Shown here: piece after piece, positions 44,727-56,096 of the stretch | How the letters are laid out: the number at the start of each line of letters is the position of its first letter | Position numbering within the stretch: position 1 is the first letter of the stretch | Assembly (NCBI GenBank): GCA_023614405.1 | Contig: CM042694.1 | Span: forward strand, 86,039,285 to 86,103,284 | DNA length: 64,000 nucleotides | Origin: Avena insularis | Lineage: Eukaryota > Streptophyta > Magnoliopsida > Poales > Poaceae | Direction of reading: 5' to 3' | Notes under the pieces: generated by a model | What the model was told of the DNA's origin: nothing | The model's input: only the letters and a program-made list of their open reading frames with translations | Databases searched by the model: none | Made by a program: the position numbers and the translations under genes

Positions 44727-45839
44727 TCAGTCCCAGGCTGACCAAGATGAAGTGTCACCGGGGTACGACGAGGAGGTGCCCTCGTCCTGGTGCGAGCCAG
44801 AGTACATCCCTCCGTAATGTGCGGAATAATCATAGGAGGGCACATCCTCCTGGTGCTGCTCGTGGAAACCCAACAAGAGAAGCTGCTCGTCCACCTCCTC
44901 CTTGGAGCGCGACCACGGTCTCCTATCAACATTGAACAAAGCAGGTTGGGGCAACAGGATCTCCCTTTCATCCCCGTTAGTGAAAAGCATCCTATATACC
45001 AGATTGTTCAAATCAGAGGTAGCAGTGACAAAGTGATGAGTTTTCATGGCAACAAGGTCGAGCCTCTGTGGTGCTAGCATAACATCATCAGGAGCCACAA
45101 AAAGATCTAATGCATCAACTACACGCGAGGCAATGATGCCCCCATAGATAGGCCCCCTAGAAGCTAGGCGGCGAGCAATAAGAGAGCCAAGATTGTACCG
45201 AGTATCATTGTTGAGCGCAGCAGCAAGGAAAGCTAAGTGATAGTTGGATATATTACTAGTGTTCTCCCTACCCAAAACACTAGTGGCAAGATAGTATGCA
45301 AAGTATCTAAGAGCAGGGAGTTGGATATTTCTTATCTTTCCGCGCTGCGCCACGTGGTCATCATCATTGGTCACCCCTCGGTAAAGCTCCAACAAATCAG
45401 AGGGCCGCCCTTGAATTTTCTTCACAATCCCTGTCATACGCACACCTACAATACTGCAAAATCTCTCCAAAGGCATGGTGAAGGGAATATCATAGATTTT
45501 AAATGAGACAGTAGAATGATAGGATGTGTTAGTAAATGAGAAGCTCTCAACAAAAGTTTTGGTGAGCATAGCGTATTGTGCACTCTCATCTTGCATATAA
45601 GAGGTCAAACCAACCCTCTCAATCTGTAGCAAGAAATCATCAAGAATACCTGCAGCTTGCAAGAAAGTAAAACAAGGGAAAGAGGATGGGTGAGCATCTC
45701 CATCATCTCTTTCACTGCCAATACGTGATGCAATGAGGTCTTCATTATATGATGGCCTAGCTTGAGAGGATGTTCTTGAGTGCCTTGACCTCCTAGGTGC
45801 ATCACTCTCAAATATCTCTCCAAAAGTGTGGTTGTTCAT
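44727..45839 (-). CDS. Element F accessory protein (Athila ORF1-like), intact, 370 aa
   Basis: I start it at the ATG at 45839-45837 (MNNHTFGEIFESDAPRRSR) because the acceptor-like TTTCAG ends ten bases upstream; the 12 further in-frame upstream codons would be intron. The open frame of 370 codons is undamaged. Residues 1-40 are basic and R/S-rich. About 100-240 hold the conserved core (TVSFKIYDIPFTMPLERFCS, LPALRYFAYYLATSVLGR, NLGSLIARRLASRGPIYGG). The tail is rich in Y, S, D and G and ends SSWSAWD. It fits the ATHILA ORF-1 family by pattern. There is no signal peptide, transmembrane helix or zinc finger. D and B encode the same protein in broken form. Conservation against the decayed gag suggests it matters to the element, but its role is unknown. 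Confidence 0.8.
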   Translation of the reverse strand: MNNHTFGEIFESDAPRRSRHSRTSSQARPSYNEDLIASRIGSERDDGDAHPSSFPCFTFLQAAGILDDFLLQIERVGLTSYMQDESAQYAMLTKTFVESFSFTNTSYHSTVSFKIYDIPFTMPLERFCSIVGVRMTGIVKKIQGRPSDLLELYRGVTNDDDHVAQRGKIRNIQLPALRYFAYYLATSVLGRENTSNISNYHLAFLAAALNNDTRYNLGSLIARRLASRGPIYGGIIASRVVDALDLFVAPDDVMLAPQRLDLVAMKTHHFVTATSDLNNLVYRMLFTNGDEREILLPQPALFNVDRRPWSRSKEEVDEQLLLLGFHEQHQEDVPSYDYSAHYGGMYSGSHQDEGTSSSYPGDTSSWSAWD

Positions 45840-45849
45840 GCTTGGTGTT

Positions 45850-46069
45850 CTGAAATTTAAACACCTATTAAACAAGTGATTGCAAAGTAAATATAATGAA
45901 GGAATCTACTCATAGGGACTAGCAAGAGGCCTAAACATGCATCAAAACTATATCTCTAAGCATCAAACAAGCTTACAAGCTCTCATAACTAGTCACCTAC
46001 AGCAGCAAAATACTCAACATATAATCCACTAAACACAAATCTACTTGGGCAAGGGGAGGAGTCACATAC
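45850..46069 (-). other. Putative 220-bp intron before F accessory ORF
   Basis: On the minus strand the donor is G|GTATGTGACTCC (GT at 46069-46068) and the acceptor TTTAAATTTCAG (AG at 45851-45850). It is the counterpart of 30572-30792 in D. Confidence 0.6.
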
Positions 46070-46137
46070 CAAGGAACAATTGCTCCAAATTTCAGCACGA
46101 AAGATGGGCTGAGCAAAGAGATCGAAGAAATCGAGGG

Positions 46138-46142
46138 CAAGC
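46138..46142. repeat. Left target-site duplication of element H (caagc)
   Basis: caagc occurs here and at 60708-60712. The intact site in D, on the other strand, reads GTGCTTGCCCTC, agreeing with one copy. Confidence 0.95.
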
Positions 46143-49100
46143 TGTAGCATCCCATCTGTCTAACATATGTAATGCTTCATGGTCTAGTAATATAATGGCC
46201 ACTTCCTACATAAAATTGTTGCATCATAATTATATCATGCTCATGTCATCATGCCACCTTGCATTTAAGCATCACATAAAACCCCTTTTCATTTGGTTCT
46301 TATCTCATATGCATTATTAATTGTATTTGCCTCTTGATATATTGTATTTGGTTCTTGATAAAGGCTTGATGCCCAAGTTGAGTTGGGGGCATATCTTTTG
46401 TCTAACTCCACCATCTTTCTTGTCACCACCCCATCATTCCACCATTCCACCATATGTGAGCATTGCATTTTATTTGGTTTTACCTCTAGCTCATGTGGGT
46501 TGGGATGGATCCATTTCTATTTCTACAGGCTCTCACACTAGCATCTTGTTGTTTTCACATTATTGATATGTGGAGCCACCTCGGCATGCTTTGTGAGTAA
46601 TACCTCTTATTCTAGCTTCCATATGGATTGTTTTGGAATATATGTTCATGTTGGGATATTTCTGGGATTACTAAATACCTAGTGGCACATACACACTAGC
46701 ATGTTCCGTTTTTATTCAAATATGAGCATCTCCATCTACTCCACATGGAACATTCTTTTATTCTTTTAGCTTGGCCTTACTCCATCATTTTTGGAATGCA
46801 CAGGTATAAATGCCATGATTATTTATTTTGTTTTCACAAGATTAAAACAGGGTATTTAATGCTTTGCATGGGCCATGCAACAATCACCACCTTTTGATCT
46901 CCCTTGGTTTTGCTTGGAATTTTTGAGGGGATCCTTCTTGTGAGCTCTCCTTTTCTCTCTCAATTCCTTTCACCTTGATCTTGTTTCCCTTACCATTCCC
47001 CATCCATGCATGCCATGAGTGGCCATATCAAAACCTTCCCCCAAACCCTATACACACCCCTTTCTTAACCTAGCTAAGCTCTAACCCTAATCAACCCTTG
47101 CCAAGCTAAACCCTAATCCCATGCAAGACCCCCATGCCAAGGCTGGCCTCTCTCCCTCTCCCTGCCAGCAGACCCCACCAGCCCCTCTCCCTCCAACCCT
47201 AGGCCGAAGCCTTCCCCCCTAACCTAGCTATCTACTCCCTCCCTCCTACCCTAGCTCTCTCTCTCTACCTTCCTCTCTCCCTGCCAAGCCAGCCCCACTA
47301 GCCGAGCCTAGCTCCCTGACGGCCCTCTCCCCTCTGCTGGGCCACCTGCAGCTCCACCCCGAGCCCTGCCGAGCCGACCTGCACGTGAGGGTGTAGAGGA
47401 AAGGTGGCCGAGGCCACCTTTTCCCTTCACCACATACCCACGGCATCTCCCTCCCTCTCTGCTTTACCCACTCCCTCCCTCTCGTACCTGGTTACCATCC
47501 CCCAGATCCCTAGGGCCCTCGCCCTTCTTCTCACCACCTACCGCCGCTGTTCCACTCCAACTCTAACCATCGTCGGCCTCACCTTCCCCTCGTCGTTACA
47601 ACCGATGGCGTGGCGATCCCAGGTGTCGAGGAGTACCAGCGTGCACCCCTGCGTCGCCCCGTACGCGCCAGCAAGGAGGAGAAGCCTCGGATCTGCCGTT
47701 GTACTGCGACACCGATGAGAAACCCTAGCCGAGCCGGGCGTCTGCAACGCCGTCGCCCTGCTGCTCCCCGTTTCGATCCAACCTCTCCAACGAACTCGCG
47801 GTGAGTTGAACCACTGCCCTGACATCCTCTCCCTCGCCAACCCCTCCTGGTCTCGCCGTTCGTTTCAGCAAGCGCCCTCTGTGCGCCGGCGAGCGCGTGC
47901 GTCTGTTCGCCGCTGCGTCACAGAAGTACTCCTAGCCGCGCTTCCCTTAACCAGCACCAACTCCTCAGCCACCATAGCGGCTTCACCTCTGCGCGCGCGC
48001 CCCCACGTCGTCGGTTCGATTCCCCCTCGCGCCGCGCCGTTTCAGTCGAGCACCGATCCGTCGACAGCATAGGGAAGATCCATAGTAGCGTGTGCATCTT
48101 CCAGAAAACCCCTTTTTGTTTTCTCCCTCAACCCGCGGTACCCCAGGCCCACCAGTCAGCCCCTCTGGCCTTTTTACAGAAAACCACCTCAGGTTCCAAG
48201 TCCGTAACTGCGGTCCCCTCAAGGCGTGGCAGCCTAACCCTCTCACCGACGCGTGGGTCTCGTTCGTCTGGCCTACTCGCTGGTCTCCTTCGGCTGGCTA
48301 AGCCGCGGTGAGAAATGCTTTGTCGCGTCGTGTACGCCCAGTCAGCAACTGGCCCCACCCATCAGCGACTAGGGCTAGCTGCGGCTGAGTAAAAAAGGGC
48401 TGCCCGTTTTTCTGTTTTAATAAAATGATTTCTGTAAATGTTTAAATATAAGTTCAAATCTGTTTCTAAATAACTTTTAAATTATAAATCCAAATAATAC
48501 AAATGATATAAGTTTTTGAATCAGAAAAATGTGAGGAATTCAAATATGCCATTCAAAATACCTTTTGAGCAAATCAATTTTCGAATTTTTTTAAATGCAA
48601 TAAAAAGGCTTTTTCTTAATTAATTAATAACTTTAGTTTTATAACTCCAAATTCGACAAATAATATGTCTAAATCGATCAGCGCGACGAGCCCGTTCTAA
48701 CTATACATTCCATGTTCTGAATTGCAGCATGCATCATATAAATATAAAGTATACAGCAAGTATTATGAGAGCAAAACATGACTAAAACTTAATAAAATGC
48801 TTTACTCTTGTACCCCACACCTCACCCATGCCATGCTACTTTATTGCCAAGTAAAGTGTGCATCATTCATCATGGCATGCTTGTTTGCTTGTCACATTTC
48901 AATACATATGCTTGTGCACTTTATTTATGTTGGCCCTTGTTTGTTTGGTTCTTCTTCGAATAGACGTTGAGCAGGGGATATATCAGGAATCCCAGGAGCA
49001 CTATCCAGATCCTTCTCTCGCTTCAACTGAGCTGCCAGGCAAGCACTACCACATGCTTGCATACATATAGTACCTATTGCCTCTATCTTATTCTTGCATC

Positions 49101-50759
49101 ATTGAGTCGCGATTGCATTAAATTGAATCCCAAGCACTGCATAGCCTTTACTTTTAAACCCCACCGAAGCTTGTTCCTCCATCCCATGAGCCATTACTAC
49201 AGGAGTTGTTTGAGCCATGCGGGTCGTAGAATAGCATGAGAAGGGTATGTGAGTGTCTGATGGATAACGAGGTACCTAAACAACTTAACCTGAGTAGTAA
49301 TGGGATAACTAACAAAAGTGGCACCGGTGAGCAATATCTGCTATTTGGTTCTTCATGCTCACTTGTGTCCCGTAGGACCCCGAGTACTTGATTCCTGTTC
49401 CTTGACTATTCGCACTATCCACATCCGGGAGGCCTTATGGACCCCCCTGAGCCAGAGCTTGATTCATTCTTATTTCTTGAGGCCACAAAGTAGTTTGGGG
49501 CTTTATTACTTTCCTGTACTTATGCCATGCTTTACTGCTTTATTTAAGATTGTGCGAGGAGCACCTGTACTGTTTTGGATGCAGAGTGTTTTCACGGTAT
49601 CGACAAGCCCAGTCACACTTTCGGGTTCCCAGTCGTTTACAGCCATTGACGCAAACCTTGGGTCCGTCTCGGAGCCGGCCAACTTCGTTGCGGGTAGCTT
49701 AATGGGGTGCCCCCTGAAACATTTCTGAATCATGTGATCGCTTTGTCATGAATGCCTCGTTGGGTTTTGATTTGGTTTTTCCGAGGTTGATCGAGTGTGT
49801 GTTGCTATTTGTGCACCTCGCAGGTAAATCTTTCTGAAAGCCGTGTCCGTGGTTATGGACGACTTGGAGCACAGTTTCTCGATCATAGACAAGTATAACT
49901 AAAGTACCGCTTTTAATTTGACTAAGTACCTGACTAGTAAATAGTGCAACACTCATAGAATGGTTAATAAAACTGCCAACGGATGGGGGTTGTTCGTTCG
50001 CTTTCTCGTTGGTAAGCGAGAAGGAGGATGGATCTGTTAATTATACTGTTATAACTGTGTTCTTAATTAACGGACATCCGTCTATCTTTGGTTAGGCGGA
50101 TGGTAGCGAGTATCTATAGACTTGTTAGTTATTATGTTTTGCTGCAATTGCGTCACCCCAGGTTATGTCCCCTTTAGAGGCATAAAGACTTGCTGAGTAC
50201 CCATAGGGTCTCACACGATAAATTGTTTGATTCAGATGAACAGGTGTACTCGCAAGATGGATACTGGGTGGAGGAGACAAACGATGTTGGCAACGATCAC
50301 TCGGTGTAGAGATTCTAGGAATGGGGATCCGTGAGATCTGTGGGCGGGATGTGTTTATTTATGTGGCATCTTATGCCGATTTGCTTCTTATCCGTACTCG
50401 GGTCTTGTTTTCCGCTTCCGCATAATACTCTGATGTTTGATGTATGAGGAGCTATCCTAAATTATTATCTCTATCTAGGCTATTTGGATCTTGCCGTATG
50501 GTGTTGCAATATTTCTATTTCTTTTAGATGGAATGGCTCTGAGGACTGTTGTATGTGGCTTGCATACATACTCACTTGTGTATGTAGTTGATCCCTTCGC
50601 CTGCCGATTACGCCGCTCGTTCTTGTACCGATGTTCTGAAAATGGTTAGGATGGACAAAAGGTCTATCTGTGAGTGGCCCTTGGCCCCACCGTACTATTT
50701 TAACCATTTTCGCTCATCCAGGCATGTAACTAAGAGCGTAATTCACCGAGGTAGTTACA
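46143..50759 (+). repeat. 5' LTR of element H
   Basis: 4617 bp; I count three substitutions against the 3' LTR in the first 80 bases, and a low but clear divergence overall. It includes a C/T-rich GC-heavy block (46950-48360) with no supported gene, and the T-arm-like box at about 48010. Confidence 0.95.
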
Positions 50760-50761
50760 AT

Positions 50762-50773
50762 TGGTATCAGAGC
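50762..50773 (+). promoter_or_regulatory. Primer-binding site of element H
   Basis: TGGTATCAGAGC, the exact complement of the initiator tRNA-Met 3' end, begins two bases after the LTR. Confidence 0.95.
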
Positions 50774-51616
50774 AATCCCGCCCTTCAGGCCAAATGGTCG
50801 TTGTCAGTCTAGCAAATATTTTTGGTAACTATGTATACTAGGGAAAAACAAAACGCGAGAGTAGGACTGCTTCCATTTTTCTTCTTACCCACCCACCCAC
50901 CCTTTTCTGGTAAGGAAGTGTAACGTTTTCAATCCTCTTCTAAAATTCAAACTAGGATTCACGTGTTCTGGGTTCCGTAGTACCATAGGTTGTGTGTGTG
51001 TGTGAATTCCTTGTCTATCTGTTGCAGCCAACATGTTATCACTATCTGCCTTTGGTTATCAACTATTGGTACATTCCATACCGGCAGGCCTTTGTAAACC
51101 GACGCGATCTATCTGATTCGTTGTATACCGGTGCGATCTATCTTACTCTTTGTTATCCGACGTTATCTTGTTTGGGGGTGTTCGTTTCCATAGTTACTAA
51201 TCTTTAGGTTTCTCTTAAGAAGAAGGTGTTGGGATATGTGTTTTACTTATTCATGTGCGAAGTAATGATTCGAAAAGGGATGCAGTCGCGACCATACCAC
51301 TACTTTTATCATTCGCTTTTGTATATTGAATTGGTAGAGTTACTAATCTTGATTCGTTAAGTGGTTTTGCGCATATAGTGGTATTTTAATGCCAAAATTT
51401 GCGGAAATTTTTTCTTTGTTAACTTGTGTACCACACTCCTTGTTCAGTCGTGTGCGATATACTTAATATCTTCTAGGTGCTTTGAACTTTGTTGATATTT
51501 TAATATCATCTTAGTAATTTGTATCCTTTAATCTTGGTTAATTCCATTTTGGTACTATTTTGGATTATTATTATTCTCCATTATGGTACTGACTTGTGTT
51601 TTATATCAATCGCAGG
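50774..51616 (+). other. Leader of element H, possibly containing an intron
   Basis: 843 bp without a supported ORF. TTCTG|GTAAGG near 50909 is a good donor match, and ATCAATCGCAG immediately before the gag ATG is a good acceptor match. A spliced leader is possible, but only one copy is available here. Confidence 0.35.
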
Positions 51617-52736
51617 ATGGCACCACCACACCGTTCTGAGGAGGACATACCACCTGAACTGGGGGCTGCGTTGACAAGTATTGCTAATGCCTTGGGTACA
51701 ATACAGCAGAACCAACAGCGTTTTGAAGAAAGTGTCAGGAGGAATGAGTTTGTTCCGCTACCTCCACCTCCCAAGCGAGGAGATATCAAAAGCTTCCTGA
51801 AGTTCAACCCGCGTCACTTTGAGGTGTCTGATCAGCCACTTGATGCGGATGATTGGTTGCGTGAGATGTCAAGGTTACCGTGTGACGCTGATGTTCTGAG
51901 CAAGAATGGGTAAAATGTGCCACTCACCTTCAAGGGAGATGCAGCTGTGGTGGGAGAATTACCTCAAGGCAAACTACACGGTTTTTAGCCTACTTGGGAA
52001 CAGTTCACTGAGCTTTCAAAGAGCAATATCTCGAAATTGTCATGGAGAGGATGAAGGAAGTGTTTCTCAACCTCAAGGTGGCAATGACAATGTCAATACC
52101 TATATCAGAAACTTCATGAACCTTTCTCGGTATGGTGGCGATGAGATCTCTGATGACAAGAAGAAGCAAAAGAGGTTCAGACAAGGGCTCAATGCATCAA
52201 TCAAATATGCAATCACTCATGCAAGGCCGGGGTCTTTTCTAGAACTCCAACATACAGCTCTGCAGGAAGAAGCAAGTAGGCAAGTGTTCGAGGAGTCCAA
52301 GAAACATAACCGCGATGCAGCAAGCTCTTCAGCTATGTCAGCTCCTTCTAAGCGTCGTGTCTGGGTTCCTAACACCCCACCGTCGCTCCGGCTCCACCAA
52401 GACCTTCAGATTCTGGCAAGGCCACCAAACTCCTTCACTGCTGCTCCTAGGGGCTACAACCACAACTACCCTGGAGTGCCTGGCGGAGTCCCTGGCTACG
52501 CTGCTCCACGTCCACCTGGTGCCTGTTACACCTGTGGAAACACTGGGCATCAACACTGGAACTGTCCAATGAACAACAAAGCTCTTCCTCCACCACCTCC
52601 AAGACCTGCGGCAAGCTCTCCTATGGTTCGTGCACCTCCACCTCGGGCTCTCAACATCAACACCAAGCCCGGGTCTACTATTGCTCGTGCTAATCGTGGT
52701 CAATGCCGCCAAGCTGAGCATGCACTGGAGTTGTGA
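51617..52736 (+). pseudogene. gag: Element H gag with CCHC zinc knuckle
   Basis: The start is the ATG at 51617 (MAPPHRSEEDIPPEL). An N-terminal helix leads to PPPKRGDIKSFLKFNPRHFE and DDWLREMSR, the usual start of the chromoviral capsid domain. The frame stops with TAA at 51911, and pieces of the capsid continue in other frames (WWENYLKANY, then QYLEIVMERMKE in another frame, then NVNTYIRNFMNLSRY). At least three indels fall within about 170 bp. The rest, frame 51906-52736, reads RFRQGLNASIKYAITHARPG and a P-rich linker to the knuckle CYTCGNTGHQHWNC (CX2CX4HX4C). Another frame change separates it from protease. Relatives translate gag-pol as one frame. Confidence 0.85.
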
Positions 52737-55700
52737 TGGGTATGCTTCCGTTAACTCGTCCTGCACGAGTTTTGTTTGATTCTGGTGCATCGCATTCTTT
52801 TGTTTCTCACAAATTTGCAAATGAGAATGAGTTAGCTATGGATCCTCTCCCTAAGCGGTTAATGGTCCTTTCTCCTGGAGCAACAATGGCAGCTTCTAAA
52901 ATCAGCCATGGCAATCAAATTGAGATTGGTGGTTCTTCGTTCTCGGCGTCCTTAATTATTCTGGGCAATTCTGACATTGATGTTATTTTGGGCATGGATT
53001 GGTTAACAGCAAATGCAACTGTGATTGATTGTGCTGAACGCTCGGTTTCTCTGAAAATTCCCGAAGGCCATATAGTCTATTCTCCAAGTCTGACTCCTGC
53101 AATTCAGCTTTTCTCTTTGGCGGCTCTGAATGATGATGCTATGGAAGCTATTCAGAGTGTTCCGGTGGTCTGTGAGTTCCTAGATGTTTTTCCTGAAGAG
53201 TTGCCAGGTATGCCTCCTGACCGAGAGGTCGAGTTTGTGATTGAGCTTGAACCTGGTACCGCTCCTATCTCCAAGCGGCCTTATAAAATGGGTCCTGCTG
53301 AGTTGGCTGAACTCAAATGTCAGCTTGATGAACAAGAGAAGTTGGGTTTCATTCAGCACAATACTTCTTCTTGGGGTAGCCCAACCATCTTTGTGAAGAA
53401 GCGAGACAAGACTGATAGACTTTGTGTTGACTATCGGGATCTCAATGCTAAAACCATCAAGAATAAATATCCCCTTCCGCGGATTAATGATCTCTTCGAT
53501 CAGCTAGCTGGAGCTGTGGTATCCTCTAAGCTTGATTTGAGAAGTGGATATCATCAAATCAAGATTCGCAAGGAAGATGTTCCCAAAACAGCTTTCACCA
53601 CCCGCTATGGCCTGTATGAGTACACGGTCATGTCTTTCGGTCTCACCAACGCACCTGCCACCTTCTCAAGGCTTATGAACTCGGTTTTCATGGAGTATCT
53701 TGATAAGTTTGTTGTGGTCTATCTGGATGACATCCTAGTCTATTCTAAGTCAAAGAAAGAACATGAAGAACACCTTCGGTGTGTCCTAAACAAGCTTCGT
53801 GAGAACCGCCTGTATGCAAAGTTCTCCAAATGTGAGTTTTGGCTGCCTCAAGTCACCTATCTTGGTCACGCCATCTCTGCCAAGGGCATTGCCGTTAACC
53901 CAGAAACTGTAAAGACAATTGTTGACTGGCTTCCTCTTGTAAACGTCAAAGAAGTCTAGAGTTTCCTTGGTTTGGCTAGTTACTGCCGTCGCTTCGTTCA
54001 GAACTTCTCGAAGATTGCGAAGCGTCTTACCGATCTCCTCAAGAAAGGCAAGAAATACCTTTGGACTCCTGCATGTCAAGCAAGCTTTGAAACACTCAAA
54101 GAGAAGCTCACTTCCACACCAGTCTTGATTCCTCCAGATACATCAAAGCCTTTCCAGATATTCTGTGACACCTCATTGCAAGGATTGGGTGCGGTCCTTA
54201 TGCAAGAAAAACAAGTTGTTGCTTATGCCTCTTGACAGTTGAAGACGCATGAGATCAACTATCCTACACATGACCTTGAACTCGCAACAGTTGTCTTTTC
54301 GTTGAAAGTATGGAGGCATTACTTGCTTGGCAACCGTTGTGAAATCTTTTCTGATCACAAGAGTCTGAAGTATATCTTCACATAGCCTGATCTCAACCTT
54401 CGCTAGAGGAGGTGGATTGAAGCAATCAATGATTTCGATTTGACCATCAACTACACTTCAGGCAAAGCTAATGTCATGGCCGATGCTCTCAGCCGCAAAG
54501 CTTATGTCAGCAACCTCATGGTGGAAGAACAACAGCCTCTCTTGTGCGAGGAATTCTGTCAGCTCAACCTTGAAATTGTGGAACAAGGGTATCTTCTGAA
54601 CCTTTTGGCAACCCCTCTCTTGGAAGAAAAAGTTCGCTCCATTCAACTTGGTGATCCTTACACTAAAAAGATCATCTCCAACATTCAGCTTCCGAAGTAT
54701 GAGTCCTTCCACGTCGATGACCAAGGCACTCTTTTCTTTGAACACCAGATGTTTGTTCCGAACTACCCGGGTTTAAGAGAGCAAGTTCTTAAGGAGGCGC
54801 ATGATTCTGTTCTTTCTATCCACCCTGGAAGCACTAAGATGTACATGGACATGAAAACACAATATTGGTGGCCTGGGTTGAAACGATATTGTGCCAAGTA
54901 TGTCTCGGAGTGTGATGTCTGCCACAGATTTAAAGCTGTCCATCAGAAACCTTCCGGTCTTCTACAGCCATTGAAACCTCTGGAATGGAAATGGGAGAAA
55001 GTAGAGATGGACTTCATCACTGGTTTTCCAAGGTCGTAGAAGGGCAACAATGCAATCTTTGTTGTCATTGACAGGCTTTCTAAAGTGGCTCACTTCTTTC
55101 CAGTCAAGGAAACAATTTCTGCAATTCAGTTGGCTGAGCTCTATATCAACAGAATTGTCTCTCTGTATGGATTTCCTCTTGAGATCAGTTCAGACCGTGG
55201 AAGCATCTTCACTTCCAAGTTCTGGGGAAGTTTCCAAAATGCTTTGGGAACAAAATTGAACTTCAGCACAGCTTACCACCCTCAGTCACAAGGACAAGTT
55301 GAAAGGATCAATCAGATTCTGGAAGATATGCTCCATGCTTGCGTTATCTCTTTCGGCATGAAGTGGGAAGAATGTCTTCCTTATGCTGAATTATCTTACA
55401 ACAACAGCTTCTAGAAAAGTCTAAAGATGGCACCATTTGAGGCTCTCTATGGTCGCAAATGCAGAACTCCGATTGGTTGGTCGGGCGCAGGTGAAAGAAC
55501 ATTGTTTGGCCCCGACATTGTAACTCAAGCGGAGGAGAAGGTTCACATCATTCTTGAAAATCTGAAGATTGCTCAAAGTCGCCAGAAGAGCAATTATGAC
55601 AGAAAGCACACGGACATGGAGTATGTCCCTGGTGATCTCGTTTACCTTCGTGTCAGTCCCATGAGAGGCACGCACCGGTTTGGTATCAAAGGAAAGCTGG

Positions 55701-56059
55701 CTCCTAGATACATCGGTCCTTTCAAAATTCGTGGAAGAAGAGGAGAAGTTGCTTATGCTCTTGAGCTCCCTGAAAAACTCAAGGTCCATGATGTTTTCCA
55801 TATCTCTCAACTCAAGAAGTGCTTCAAGGATCCCGGCAGGACCGTGGACCATGAACTCATCAATCTCCAAGAAGATCTGTCTTATCAAGAACACCCCACA
55901 AAAATTCTTGAAGTCGTAGAAAGAAGGACTCGCAACAAGTCCATCAAGTTCTGCAAGGTGCAGTGGTCGCACCATTCAGTTGATGAAGCCACTTGGGAAC
56001 GTGAAGGTGAGCTCCGTGCCAAGTATCCTACCCTCTTCGTGTCTTCTTCTTCTTCCTAG
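52733..56059 (+). pseudogene. pol: Element H pol: protease, RT, RNase H, integrase, chromodomain
   Basis: One frame of about 1109 codons, broken only by in-frame stops at 53957, 54233, 54383, 54404, 55037 and 55412. Protease: [12 protein letters not shown] and [55 protein letters not shown] and the catalytic [12 protein letters not shown]. RNase H: FCDTSLQGLGAVLMQ and YTSGKANVMADALSRK. Integrase: zinc-binding H/C residues (IHPGSTKMYMDMK to CDVCHRF), then EMDFITGFPR, SDRGSIFTSKFW and QGQVERINQ carrying the D, D, E triad. C-terminus: LHDVFHISQLKKCF, then a chromodomain (ILEVVERRTRNKSIKFCKVQ, WSHHSVDEATWERE). The chromodomain is expected to guide integration to modified chromatin. All catalytic residues are present, but the stops make the copy dead. 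Confidence 0.95.
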
Positions 56060-56084
56060 AATCTCGGGGCAAGATTCCTGTTTA

Positions 56085-56096
56085 GTGGGGGAGACT
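56085..56096 (+). promoter_or_regulatory. Polypurine tract of element H
   Basis: GTGGGGGAGACT directly precedes the 3' LTR. Confidence 0.9.

Noticed and set aside
44727..45839. Envelope-like protein for the accessory ORF
   Set aside because: There is no signal peptide or transmembrane helix, and the pattern fits ATHILA ORF-1 instead.
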